A stretch of DNA of 57,998 nt from Actinomycetota bacterium. Its GTDB lineage: Bacteria > Actinomycetota > Actinomycetes > Actinomycetales > Microbacteriaceae. Positions 23,989 through 33,147 of this stretch are shown here, one piece after another (position 1 is the first letter of the stretch; each line of letters starts with the position of its first letter). The stretch is from contig JARXAN010000035.1 in assembly GCA_029865895.1 (NCBI GenBank), positions 1 through 57,998 on the forward strand. The letters are read 5' to 3'. The notes under the pieces were generated by a model that had not been told where the DNA came from, did not search any database, and saw nothing but the letters and a program-made list of their open reading frames with translations. Made by a program: the position numbers and the translations under genes.

Positions 23989-25263
23989 GTGTCTACCGCA
24001 TTGAATACCGATCGCTACGAGCTGACCATGCTCCAGGCTGCCTTGCGCTCTGGCAAGGCAAATCGGCAGTGTGTGTTTGAGGTCTTCACTCGTCAGCTTC
24101 CAGCCGGAAGACGCTATGGCGTTGTGGCCGGCACCGGCAGGGTGCTTGAGGCCATCCGAGACTTTAGGTTCGACGAGAAAGAGCTGTCCTATTTGGCGGC
24201 GAACTCAGTAGTGGATGAAAAGACGCTGTCTTGGCTTGCCGATTACAAGTTCCAGGGCAACGTCTCTGGTTATCGCGAAGGTGAGCTTTACTTCGGCCAC
24301 TCCCCTGTTCTCACCGTTGAGGGCAGCTTTGCCGAGGCAGTGATCCTGGAAACGGTAATCCTCTCGATTTTGAATTATGACTCTGCGGTTGCAGCGGCAG
24401 CAGCTCGCATGAAGTCGGTGGCTGGCAGCCGCAGACTTATTGAGATGGGCTCGCGCCGAGCCCACGAGTCAGCTGCTGTCTCCGCGGCCCGCGCCGCATA
24501 CATTGCCGGCTTTGATGCCACCAGCAACCTTGCCGCTGGAGACCAATACGGCATTGATACCGCCGGGACCAGCGCTCACGCCTTCACCCTGCTGCACGAC
24601 AGCGAGGAGCAGGCGTTTCAAGCGCAGCTTGACTCAATGGGCAACGAAACCACCCTGCTGGTTGACACCTATGACGTAAAGAATGCGGTCGAAACCGCGG
24701 TGCGGCTGACCGGCGGAAAGATTCGTGCCGTGAGACTCGATTCGGGAGACCTAGCCACCTCTGCGGTTGAGGTGCGAAAGCAACTCGATGACCTTGGCGC
24801 CAAGCAAACCAAAATCACAGTCACCAGCGACCTAGACGAGTACACCATCGCAGCGCTGGCGATTGCACCGATTGACAGCTACGGAGTTGGCACCAGCCTG
24901 GTCACCGGTTCCGGTTTCCCAACCGCAGGCTTTGTATACAAGCTGGTTGCTCACAGCGACAACGGTGACTGGGTGGATGTTGCAAAGACCTCGAAGCTCA
25001 AGACCAATCGGGGCGGCAGAAAGTTTGCTAGCCGTGTGCTGGAATCTGGCACCGCTAAAAGTGAGCTGGTATCTTCGCATCTCCAAGGCGGGCGGGCACT
25101 TCAGGTTTCCATGATCGTAAATGGGCAAATAGCGACCGAGTATCTGGGCGTCCAAGGCGTAGAAAAAGCTCGCGAACACCACAAACTTGCAATTTCCGAG
25201 TTACCGACCGGTGCACTGAGGCTCTCGAGGGGAGAGCCGGCTATCCCAGTCGAATTTATTTAG
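23989..25263 (+). CDS. pncB: Nicotinate phosphoribosyltransferase
   Basis: LNTDRYELTMLQAALRSG; IRAVRLDSGDLA; VTSDLDEYTI. Confidence 0.95.
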   Translation: MSTALNTDRYELTMLQAALRSGKANRQCVFEVFTRQLPAGRRYGVVAGTGRVLEAIRDFRFDEKELSYLAANSVVDEKTLSWLADYKFQGNVSGYREGELYFGHSPVLTVEGSFAEAVILETVILSILNYDSAVAAAAARMKSVAGSRRLIEMGSRRAHESAAVSAARAAYIAGFDATSNLAAGDQYGIDTAGTSAHAFTLLHDSEEQAFQAQLDSMGNETTLLVDTYDVKNAVETAVRLTGGKIRAVRLDSGDLATSAVEVRKQLDDLGAKQTKITVTSDLDEYTIAALAIAPIDSYGVGTSLVTGSGFPTAGFVYKLVAHSDNGDWVDVAKTSKLKTNRGGRKFASRVLESGTAKSELVSSHLQGGRALQVSMIVNGQIATEYLGVQGVEKAREHHKLAISELPTGALRLSRGEPAIPVEFI

Positions 25264-25501
25264 ACTCGTCGTCTCCGGGCTTTAGCCCCTCGTAGATCTC
25301 CTGGCAGGTTGGGCAAACCGGAAACTTTTGGGGGTCTCTCGATGGAATCCAAACCTTGCCGCACAGAGCCACTACCGCACTGCCCATAACTGCCGACTCG
25401 ACAATTTTGTTCTTCTGAACGTAGTGCGAAAAACGCTCGTGATCACCTTGGTCGAGGAGGACTTTCTCCTCTAACTGAGTGCCGAAATCTTGATCTGCCA
25501 T
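25256..25501 (-). CDS. DUF3039 domain protein (CxxC)
   Basis: DHERFSHYVQKNKIVESAVMGSAVVALCGKVWIPSRDPQKFPVCPTC. Confidence 0.88.
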   Translation of the reverse strand: MADQDFGTQLEEKVLLDQGDHERFSHYVQKNKIVESAVMGSAVVALCGKVWIPSRDPQKFPVCPTCQEIYEGLKPGDDESK

Positions 25502-25506
25502 GCGGA

Positions 25507-26706
25507 TTATCTTAGGTCTGCAGCATCGCCAAGGGTTACCTGGAAGGTCTTGCGCTGACCGTCCCGAAGCACTTCAACCTCAACCTGCCCACCTGCCGGT
25601 TCGGCCCTCACCATTGCGGTTAGGTCGGAAGCCGAAGTAACGGCTTGCCCGGCGAATTTCACAACTACGTCGCCCGGCCTAATGCCAGCCTTCTCAGCGG
25701 CACCGCCGGCTGTGAGCTTCTCGACATAAGCACCGGTGGAGAATGTTGAGTCCTCAACAGTGTTATCACGAACCATGGCTCCGAGCAGACCGTGAGTCGC
25801 CGAGCCGGTGTTGATGATCTCCTGAGAGATGCGGAAAGCGGTGTTCGAAGGAATCGCAAAACCGACTCCGATGCTTCCGCTCTCGCCATTGCCAGCGGTT
25901 GCAATAGCAACGTTGATGCCAATTAGTTCACCCTGGCTATTCACAAGTGCACCACCTGAGTTACCTGGGTTGATGGCAGCATCGGTTTGGATCACCTGAA
26001 GTGAGATAGGTGCATTTCCTGTGCCGTTCCAGAACTGCAGTCCAGGATTCTCGCTCACCTCGGCACTTGCGACCTGAATGGTGCGATTCAGTGCAGAAAT
26101 GATTCCTTCGGTGACGGTGGAGGCTAGGCCCAACGGTGCTCCAATGGCGACCACATTCTCACCGACATTTAGCTTGTCAGAGTCGGAAAAAGTTATTGGC
26201 TTGAGCCCTGTCACCTGGACCTTGACGACCGCAAGGTCGTAAACCGAGTCATAGCCGATTAGCTTGGCGGGAAACACCGAACCATCCCAAAGCTGAACCG
26301 TGATGCTTGGGTTTTCGGTGAGACCACCGAGGGTAACAACGTGAGCGTTAGTCAGCACATAGCCATCCTCGGTCAGTGCAACACCGGATCCGGAACCTGA
26401 TCCATCCTTGGACTGAACTGCCAGTGTGACAACAGACGGTGCTGCATTAGCCGCAGCCCCAGTCACCCAGTTGACCTGCTCCGTGTTGTTCACGACAACC
26501 GGTGCCGGCTGAGAGATCGAAAGATAAGAAAGAGTGAATGCCGTGGAGCCAACCACTCCACCAATCAGAGCTGCGGTTAGGGCAAGTAGTGCAACACCAA
26601 GGGCGCGAATAGGGCGACGCTTGCGCTTTGCAGGAGCTGTCACCGGAGCCAAGTAGGTGTTGCCGAAGCTGAACTGGCTGTCACCAGAGCGATTCCACTC
26701 AGACAT
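25507..26706 (-). CDS. HtrA/DegP-like membrane-anchored trypsin-like serine protease with one PDZ domain
   Basis: Triad in TNAHVV, YDLAVVKV, NPGNSGGAL; C-terminal PDZ AGIRPGDVVVKFAGQAV. Confidence 0.94.
   Translation of the reverse strand: MSEWNRSGDSQFSFGNTYLAPVTAPAKRKRRPIRALGVALLALTAALIGGVVGSTAFTLSYLSISQPAPVVVNNTEQVNWVTGAAANAAPSVVTLAVQSKDGSGSGSGVALTEDGYVLTNAHVVTLGGLTENPSITVQLWDGSVFPAKLIGYDSVYDLAVVKVQVTGLKPITFSDSDKLNVGENVVAIGAPLGLASTVTEGIISALNRTIQVASAEVSENPGLQFWNGTGNAPISLQVIQTDAAINPGNSGGALVNSQGELIGINVAIATAGNGESGSIGVGFAIPSNTAFRISQEIINTGSATHGLLGAMVRDNTVEDSTFSTGAYVEKLTAGGAAEKAGIRPGDVVVKFAGQAVTSASDLTAMVRAEPAGGQVEVEVLRDGQRKTFQVTLGDAADLR
25509..25514 (-). promoter_or_regulatory. -10 TAAGAT, 7 nt before the DUF3039 ATG, overlapping the htrA stop codon
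   Basis: TAAGAT-AATCCGC-ATG on the minus strand. Confidence 0.5.
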
Positions 26707-26797
26707 GTGAATCCTTTCAAGTTGCCCAAATTCTCTAGGGCAAGACTGAGGATTCTATGAACTCAACCTGAGTAAATTCTGAACTCCCCGCCCACAA

Positions 26798-27547
26798 TCA
26801 TCCCACCAACAGCGTTCGCCGCTCTCTTTCAATCACCACTATGGCCAATTTGTTTGAACTGAGTTCCCACTGGGCGGCACCAAAGACCCAGTTTGCGGAA
26901 GAGTGCCGATAATCGACCTCGTATCGAACGAATGCCCGGGCAATGTAACTGCCTGGTGCATCGAAGCTGTGGTTTTTGTGAAAGCCATAGAGCTCAGACC
27001 CAGTAGAGATTTCCCACCGAGCAGCTACCGGTCTAAAGCGAATGTCAGCGGATCGACCCAATAAAGTGCCGGACACAACAGCTGTCTCAGCCTGAACGCG
27101 AAGCTCGATGGGATCTAGAATCTCCACTTCTGCCCCAGGCCCCCATAAGGCGATTGGCCTTTGGGCTAGGGCAGTGAATTTGTCCCTGAGTTCTATCTCC
27201 GCTTGGCTGCTCCAGGATCCTGCGGAGCTATTTGGCTCAGGTACCTCATCTCCTATGCAGGGTCGGGAACCCACTGGGACCCATGCCGTGATGATCGTCA
27301 TGGTTGGAACGTCAATGGTCCCGTTGGCAAAGTATTTGCATTCGCGCATTGCGGCACCGCCGGAAGCACCTGACCCACTGCCACCACCAGATGACTCTTC
27401 GGCACAGACACTGAATTGGCCAGGCGTGGAGTTTTCACAGTCACAAGAAGCTGCGGCAGAACAGTTTGCCGGCTGGCTTTTGGCTTCCCAAGCGTTCGCG
27501 AGGTTTGACAATCCAAAGACCAGCAGTGTGATCAGGAGAAAATGCAT
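26798..27547 (-). CDS. Secreted protein with Ser/Gly linker and C-terminal PKD-like region
   Basis: Signal peptide HFLLITLLVFGLSNLANA; SGGGSGSGASGG linker; HSFDAPGSYIARAFVRYEVDYR. Confidence 0.6.
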   Translation of the reverse strand: MHFLLITLLVFGLSNLANAWEAKSQPANCSAAASCDCENSTPGQFSVCAEESSGGGSGSGASGGAAMRECKYFANGTIDVPTMTIITAWVPVGSRPCIGDEVPEPNSSAGSWSSQAEIELRDKFTALAQRPIALWGPGAEVEILDPIELRVQAETAVVSGTLLGRSADIRFRPVAARWEISTGSELYGFHKNHSFDAPGSYIARAFVRYEVDYRHSSANWVFGAAQWELSSNKLAIVVIERERRTLLVG

Positions 27548-27553
27548 GGCAGC

Positions 27554-27559
27554 ACGCTA
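27554..27559 (-). promoter_or_regulatory. -10 TAGCGT, 6 nt before the ATG of the secreted protein gene
   Basis: TAGCGT-GCTGCC-ATG on the minus strand. Confidence 0.5.
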
Positions 27560-27603
27560 GAAGGAATCTCGAAATCTGGCAGGCGAGTTTCCACAGCAAA
27601 AAG

Positions 27604-27633
27604 AAATCCCCTCAATTTGCATTGAGGGGATTT
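27604..27633 (-). terminator. Intrinsic terminator after initiator tRNA-Met
   Basis: AAATCCCCTCAAT-GCAA-ATTGAGGGGATTT followed by CTTTTTG on the minus strand; perfect 13-bp stem. Confidence 0.9.
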
Positions 27634-27639
27634 TCTTAG

Positions 27640-27713
27640 TTGCGGGGGCAGGATTTGAACCTACGACCTCCGGGTTATGAGCCCGGCGAGCTACCGAACT
27701 GCTCCACCCCGCG
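27640..27713 (-). tRNA. Initiator tRNA-fMet (anticodon CAT)
   Basis: CGCGGGGTGGAGCAGTTCGGTAGCTCGCCGGGCTCATAACCCGGAGGTCGTAGGTTCAAATCCTGCCCCCGCA; C1:A72 mismatch and three G:C pairs in the anticodon stem mark the initiator. Confidence 0.96.
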
Positions 27714-27742
27714 GCGAAGTTCCAACATTAGCAGGAAATCTG

Positions 27743-30613
27743 CTAGTCCGCCAATAGCCCTAGTGCATCCTCCACGGCTTTCGCCAATCTCTCGTCTGCT
27801 TCGCCGTAGGCATTCCAGTCGCCAGCAGCGAGGGCAGCTTGCTTGTCCTTGATGGCCTTAGCAGCAGCTGAAAGCGCTGCTGAAAGCGCTGGGCTGCCAG
27901 CGTCTACAGTTCCAGAACTGGAGGATTCGGTGCCCGAAGAGCCTGGATCAGTTGGAACTGGAACTCCGGCGTCACCGCCGAACAGTGCATCAAGTGCCTC
28001 TTCGAGGGTGTCTTCGAACGCAATTTGATCACCGAAGGCAACCAAGATTTTCTGAAGCAGTGGGTAGCTGGTCTCACCGGTTGACTCGATGTATACCGGC
28101 TGGACATAGAGCAGACCGCCACCAACCGGCAGGGTCAATAGGTTTCCATTCAGCACTCGAGTCGATCCCTGGCGGAGCAGGTTCAATAGCGAGGACACGT
28201 TACTGTCCGCGTTGAAGTTGTTTTGCACCTGTCCAGGTCCCGGAACGATGGTTTCCCTCGGCAGGTTCAAAAGGGTCAACTTGCCATAGTCGCCATTCAC
28301 CTTGCCGGCTTGATTGCCAGCGTCCGCATTAGCGATTAGATAACCGGTCAAAACGTTTCTAGCGGTCTCACCGGTGGACTGAGGAATAAAGGTTGAGTAG
28401 AGCGAGAACTTGCTCTGAGTCTCACCCGGTGCCTGCAGCGTTAGGTAGTAGGGAGGCTGAAGTTCACCGATTCCAGTGCCTTCGACTGGGTCATTCGGGG
28501 TCATCCAAGCATCCTGCTGCGAGTAGAAAGCACCCGCTTCGGTCACGTGGTAGCGACCAAGAATCGAACGCTGTGCCTTGAACAGGTCTGATGGGTAACG
28601 AACGTGAGCCATTAGCTCAGCACTCATTTCCGAACGAGGCTGCACGGTGTCCGGGTAAATGCCCATCCACGCCTTAAGAATTGGGTCTTCTTCATCCCAC
28701 GCGTATAGGTCAACCGAACCGTCATAGGCATCGACAGTTGCCTTCACCGAGTTGCGGATGTAGTTGATGGTTGATGGTCCCGAGCCAAAGTTGTCCGATG
28801 CCGAATCGAGCTTGGCTAGGTTGAAGTTCTCCGCATTCGCAAATGGGTAATTCGCGGTTGTGGTGTAGCCGTCGATGATCCACTTGATGCGACCATCCAC
28901 CACCGCAGGGTAAACCTCTGAATCGAGAGTTAGGTATGGAGCAACCTGGGCCACGCGAGTTGCAGGGTCACGGTTGTAGAGAATTTGTGAGTTCTGGTTG
29001 ATTGCATCCGAAAGCAAGATTTGCTCGCTCTGGAACTTCAGCGCGTAAGCAAGTCTGGTAACGAAGTCACCGATCTTGGGGCCACCATCACCCTGGAAGG
29101 TGGTATAGGTCTCGTTCTCTCCGTCAACACCCGCTGGGTAGTCAAACTCCAGCGGCTGAGCACCCTCGGCTGCACCGACGATCGAGTAAAGCGGCGAGTT
29201 AGCACCAAAGTAAACGCGTGGCTCAAACTCACCAAGTGCTCCAACCGGTGGAATACCAGACTGCAGGAACAGTGGCTTTCCATCGGTGTCACGCTTGTTT
29301 CCATACGCCGCAACCAGGCCAAAACCGTGGGTATAGACGATGGTGGAGTTGTACCAAGACTGAGACTCACCGAGGCCAGATTGGTTCAGTTCGCGAACCG
29401 CCACCACGGTGTCCTGCACCTGACCGTCAATCTCGTAACGGTCGATGTGCAGGCGGTTTGGGAAGCTGTAGTACTGGCGATACTGCTCAAGCTGCCTAAA
29501 AGCATCGGAGACCAGTGCCGGGTCCAAAATTCGAATCGAAGCGGTGGTCTTGGCATCATTGCGAAGCGCACCTGGCTCAGCCACAACCTTGGCGTCATAA
29601 TCCACTACCTCAACGGCGTCTAGGCCATAGGCCTCGCGCGTGGCATCAATGTTGTGCTGCAGGTAAGGGCTTTCCAAAGTTCTTTCGTTTGGAACCACCT
29701 GGAAGGTTTGCACAATCCATGGGTAAAGACCACCGAGCACCAAGCTGGAAAGCACCATCATCGTGGTTCCGATGATTGACACTCGCCACTTTCCAATCAC
29801 AGCAGTGACCAAGAACAAGACTGCAACCGCGACCGAAATCATGGCAAGGATCTGAAGACCAGGGATGATTGCATTCGCAGCGGTGTAGTTCACACCGGTA
29901 AAGAGAGCGCCGTTTGAAGTGGCGGTTGCGAACTGGTCCAGCCAGAGGCTTGCTCCCTGCACCACCAGGTACAGTGCCACCAGAGCGGTTAGCTGGATTC
30001 TGGCCGGTTTCGAGACGCGAACATCACGACCCGTGATTCGAATTCCACCGTAAATCAGGTGCACGGCACCATTGATCAGAGCCGCGAGCAAAATTGCACC
30101 GGAGATGTAGCCAACCGCGAAGGTCAAAAACGGCAGCTGGAAAACGTAGAACCCGACGTCAAGACCAAAGTGCGCATCGGTCTGTCCAAATTCTGAGCCA
30201 TTAAACCAAAGCGCAATAACTTGCCACTGGCGCGAAACAATCAGACCACCGAAGACACCGAGTCCAACTGGCAAGCCCCAGCGAACTAGCTTTCCAACAC
30301 CCTCAAGCATCTGCTGGTAAGCCTGGAAGGGAGATGCCTCCGGGAGCTTCAAATACACCGGACGATTGCGCCAGGCAAGACCAAGGCCGAGCGCAACCAA
30401 GACGGTCATGATCGACCAGCCGATGAAGAAGGTGACCACCTGGGCAACAATCTCGGTTACAAAGACTGACTCAAAGCCCAATTGACGGAACCAAAGTAGG
30501 TCAGTAAAGACCCCGGCTGCAGAGAGCAGGGCAACCGCTATGGCAGCGACAATTCCGACGGCAATCGAAAATGGCGAAGTCTTGCGCTGTGGCCTGAGGT
30601 TTGGTTGGGTCAC
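27743..30613 (-). CDS. UPF0182 (COG1615) family large membrane protein
   Basis: Seven N-terminal TM segments; ...VVDYDAKVVAEPGALRNDAKTTASIRILDPALVSDAFRQLEQYRQYYSFP. Confidence 0.92.
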   Translation of the reverse strand: MTQPNLRPQRKTSPFSIAVGIVAAIAVALLSAAGVFTDLLWFRQLGFESVFVTEIVAQVVTFFIGWSIMTVLVALGLGLAWRNRPVYLKLPEASPFQAYQQMLEGVGKLVRWGLPVGLGVFGGLIVSRQWQVIALWFNGSEFGQTDAHFGLDVGFYVFQLPFLTFAVGYISGAILLAALINGAVHLIYGGIRITGRDVRVSKPARIQLTALVALYLVVQGASLWLDQFATATSNGALFTGVNYTAANAIIPGLQILAMISVAVAVLFLVTAVIGKWRVSIIGTTMMVLSSLVLGGLYPWIVQTFQVVPNERTLESPYLQHNIDATREAYGLDAVEVVDYDAKVVAEPGALRNDAKTTASIRILDPALVSDAFRQLEQYRQYYSFPNRLHIDRYEIDGQVQDTVVAVRELNQSGLGESQSWYNSTIVYTHGFGLVAAYGNKRDTDGKPLFLQSGIPPVGALGEFEPRVYFGANSPLYSIVGAAEGAQPLEFDYPAGVDGENETYTTFQGDGGPKIGDFVTRLAYALKFQSEQILLSDAINQNSQILYNRDPATRVAQVAPYLTLDSEVYPAVVDGRIKWIIDGYTTTANYPFANAENFNLAKLDSASDNFGSGPSTINYIRNSVKATVDAYDGSVDLYAWDEEDPILKAWMGIYPDTVQPRSEMSAELMAHVRYPSDLFKAQRSILGRYHVTEAGAFYSQQDAWMTPNDPVEGTGIGELQPPYYLTLQAPGETQSKFSLYSTFIPQSTGETARNVLTGYLIANADAGNQAGKVNGDYGKLTLLNLPRETIVPGPGQVQNNFNADSNVSSLLNLLRQGSTRVLNGNLLTLPVGGGLLYVQPVYIESTGETSYPLLQKILVAFGDQIAFEDTLEEALDALFGGDAGVPVPTDPGSSGTESSSSGTVDAGSPALSAALSAAAKAIKDKQAALAAGDWNAYGEADERLAKAVEDALGLLAD

Positions 30614-30616
30614 TTT

Positions 30617-31684
30617 TTACTCCTGATCGGTGCAACTGATTGCTGGTGCTGGTTTTCCTGAATTGAAATCTTTAATTGCCACAAGTGCGGATTCGAGATC
30701 CTCAACAATGACTACCGACAAACCATCTGGAATCTGCCCAACTACTTCTGCACAGTTTCCAGCTGGAGCTAGGAACAAAGTAGCCCCCGCTTTTTTCGCC
30801 GCTATGAGCTTAAGCTCTATCCCGCCGATTGGACCGACTTTGCCGTCCGCAGTTATGGTGCCGGTGCCGGCGATGTGACTATCTCCACCCAGTGAGCCTT
30901 CGGTGAGAACGTCGTAAATGCCGAGCGCGAAGATTAGGCCGCCGGATGGTCCACCAACATCGCCTAACTGCAATTCGATGTCCACTGGGAAGTCATAGAC
31001 GTATCCGACCATTGCACCGATCACCCAAGCGTCATCTTTTTTCTGCGGAGTAAGTTCAAATTCTTTGGGCTGGCCATCTCGCACGACTTTAATCACAACG
31101 GTTTTGCCCTCGGAGAGTTGAATCTGCTCGCGCAACTCCTCGTAGGTTGCAACCGCGACCGGCCCAACCGCAACTAGGTAGTCCCCGGCAATCAGCTTCT
31201 TCGAGGCTGGCGTATCCGCGATAACAGAAGCGACATAAAGCTGCCTATCAAGCGGATAACCCAGCTGCGTTAGGGCTGCCGCAATTGCATCCTGCTGAGA
31301 AACCTCCATCATCGCGGTGGATTCTGCTCTTACCTGAGCTGTGGAGAGTTGCGGCGGATACACCTCATCTAGCGGCAGAACTACCTGATCGGGATCTAAC
31401 CAAGCCCCCAGGATCTGCAGCCACCCTGGGGTGGAATCGCGATTTCCCAGCAGTGAAACGGTCGTGATATCGAAGCGGGTCTCGCTCTTGTAGGTATCAA
31501 CATCGGTAGCCGAGATGACCGGCTTATCGTCCAACTCCCCCATGACGTTGAAAACCTGTCCAGGTCTTTCAATCACATAGCCGCTTGGCAAAGCCATCAG
31601 CCCGCCCAAGCTCAGCACCAAAAGCGCTGTGATGGCCCAGCTGCCGACCTTTGGTCGCGGATTTGAGTTCTTGAAGAAAGTCAT
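30617..31684 (-). CDS. Lon-like PDZ-domain membrane serine protease (YlbL-like); start re-assigned to 31684
   Basis: N-terminal TM; GGPSGGLIFALGIYD (Ser) and GGIELKLIAAKKAGA (Lys) Lon-type dyad. Confidence 0.9.
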   Translation of the reverse strand: MTFFKNSNPRPKVGSWAITALLVLSLGGLMALPSGYVIERPGQVFNVMGELDDKPVISATDVDTYKSETRFDITTVSLLGNRDSTPGWLQILGAWLDPDQVVLPLDEVYPPQLSTAQVRAESTAMMEVSQQDAIAAALTQLGYPLDRQLYVASVIADTPASKKLIAGDYLVAVGPVAVATYEELREQIQLSEGKTVVIKVVRDGQPKEFELTPQKKDDAWVIGAMVGYVYDFPVDIELQLGDVGGPSGGLIFALGIYDVLTEGSLGGDSHIAGTGTITADGKVGPIGGIELKLIAAKKAGATLFLAPAGNCAEVVGQIPDGLSVVIVEDLESALVAIKDFNSGKPAPAISCTDQE

Positions 31685-31691
31685 TAGCTCA

Positions 31692-31697
31692 ATGCTA
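31692..31697 (-). promoter_or_regulatory. -10 TAGCAT, 7 nt before the ATG of the YlbL-like gene; TTGGAC upstream at 31713-31718
   Basis: TTGGAC-N15-TAGCAT-TGAGCTA-ATG on the minus strand. Confidence 0.55.
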
Positions 31698-31822
31698 CGA
31701 ACCTTTGGCTGAGTCCAAGCCAGTGTCCTCACGCCGTGGGCGAACAGCCCAGCAATCATCAGCCATTTCCCAGCTTCTTTGAGGTTTTGGCGGTAGCGTT
31801 TTTACAAAGGACAGGAACCTCA

Positions 31823-33097
31823 GTGGACGAGAATCGCGATAGAGAAGAGCTGGAAAAGCTCCTGAAGCGCATGTTCGAATCTGGCGGGTTGAACCCGGAA
31901 GAGCTTTCCAAAGTTGCTGGTGCTGGATTGAACCCGAAATTACTCGGTCAGCTATTCGGCCAGGTTCAAGCCATGATGAGCGACTCCGAAGGTCCGGTGA
32001 ATTGGGAGCTTGCTACTAAAACTGCCGTTGACATCGCAAAAGAATCCCAGTCCCAAGCCAGCGATGCCTTGACCACCGAAATTCAAAACAGCTTCGAAAT
32101 TGCAAAGCTTTGGCTTAGTGAGCAAACCGAGTTCACCAACTCCCAATCAATAAAGCAGCTTTCAAGAACCCTTTGGGTGCAAGACGCCATTCCGCTGTTC
32201 AAAGACCTGGCAGAGCCAGTGGCGGCGAGTATGTCCAAGGCGCTCAGTGAGAATCTCAACCAGGCGATGCCTGAAGAGCTGGTTGGCATGATTGGCCCGG
32301 CAACTAAGTTTCTGGAGAATGCCGGTGCAGCAATGTTCGCTGCCCAATTGGGTCAGTCGGTCGGCAAGCTTTCCGAGAATGTACTGAGCTCAACGGAAAT
32401 CGGTATTCCACTAAGCAGCCGGCCTGGGCTGGTTAGCCAGAACGTGGAGTTGCTACTCAAGGATTTAGAAACTCCTAAGAGTGAGGTTTTGATCTACCTC
32501 GCCATTCGCGAGTTGGCCGTCTCTTACCTATATGCATCGAACCGCTGGCTAGGAGACCAAATCGCCACTCAGGTCTCGAGCTTCGCAGCGGGACTAAAGA
32601 TTGACCCAGAGTCAATCCAGAACCTCGCCCAGCAAATTGACCCGAGCGACCCAACAACCTTCAATCTGGTAATCGAATCCGGCGGCCTAATCACCCCGAG
32701 AACTCCAGAGCAAGAGTTGTCGCTGGCTCGGATTGAAACCACCTTGGCACTAATCGAAGGCTGGGCGGACGCAGTCGCCCTCGCCTCGGCAAGTCGACTA
32801 CCGGGTGTGCACCAGGTCTTCGAGCTGATTCGTCGACGTCAAGCGGTAGGGGCAGCCCAAAAAACATTTGCCACCCTGCTTGGTCTTGAACTCAGACCGA
32901 GGTTGCAGCGCGAAGCGATGGCGATGTGGCAGAAAATCTCAGATCAGGTCGGCCAAGCCGCCCGAGACGAGATTTGGAAGCACCCAGATCTGCTTCCGAC
33001 TGCGGAGGAAATTCAAGACCCAACTGCACTCCTCAAGAGGCTTTCCGGTGGCGATGACGACTTCGATACTGAGCTGAGCAAGCTACTAGACAACTAG
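31823..33097 (+). CDS. DUF2342 (zincin-like, 'zinc-dependent metalloprotease') family protein with degenerate motif
   Basis: GTG start after AAAGGA; ...LALIEGWADAVA..., TFATLLGLELRPR...ALWKHPDLLPT-like C-terminus; motif region reads YLAIRELAVSYLYASNRWL. Confidence 0.82.
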   Translation: MDENRDREELEKLLKRMFESGGLNPEELSKVAGAGLNPKLLGQLFGQVQAMMSDSEGPVNWELATKTAVDIAKESQSQASDALTTEIQNSFEIAKLWLSEQTEFTNSQSIKQLSRTLWVQDAIPLFKDLAEPVAASMSKALSENLNQAMPEELVGMIGPATKFLENAGAAMFAAQLGQSVGKLSENVLSSTEIGIPLSSRPGLVSQNVELLLKDLETPKSEVLIYLAIRELAVSYLYASNRWLGDQIATQVSSFAAGLKIDPESIQNLAQQIDPSDPTTFNLVIESGGLITPRTPEQELSLARIETTLALIEGWADAVALASASRLPGVHQVFELIRRRQAVGAAQKTFATLLGLELRPRLQREAMAMWQKISDQVGQAARDEIWKHPDLLPTAEEIQDPTALLKRLSGGDDDFDTELSKLLDN

Positions 33098-33147
33098 CCT
33101 GTGGATAGTCACTGACGTGATTTTTCTCGTTGCGGAATTCTTTATGG

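Noticed and set aside
27108-27560. 150-aa plus-strand ORF opposite the secreted protein gene
   Set aside because: The minus-strand ORF has a signal peptide and a -10/start arrangement; the plus ORF has neither
29021-29623. 200-aa plus-strand ORF inside the UPF0182 gene
   Set aside because: Antisense to a clear long CDS; no family resemblance
33098-33129. Possible terminator GTCAC-TGAC-GTGATTTTT after the DUF2342 gene
   Set aside because: Only a 5-position stem including a weak pair; below what I can support, although the T-run is suggestive
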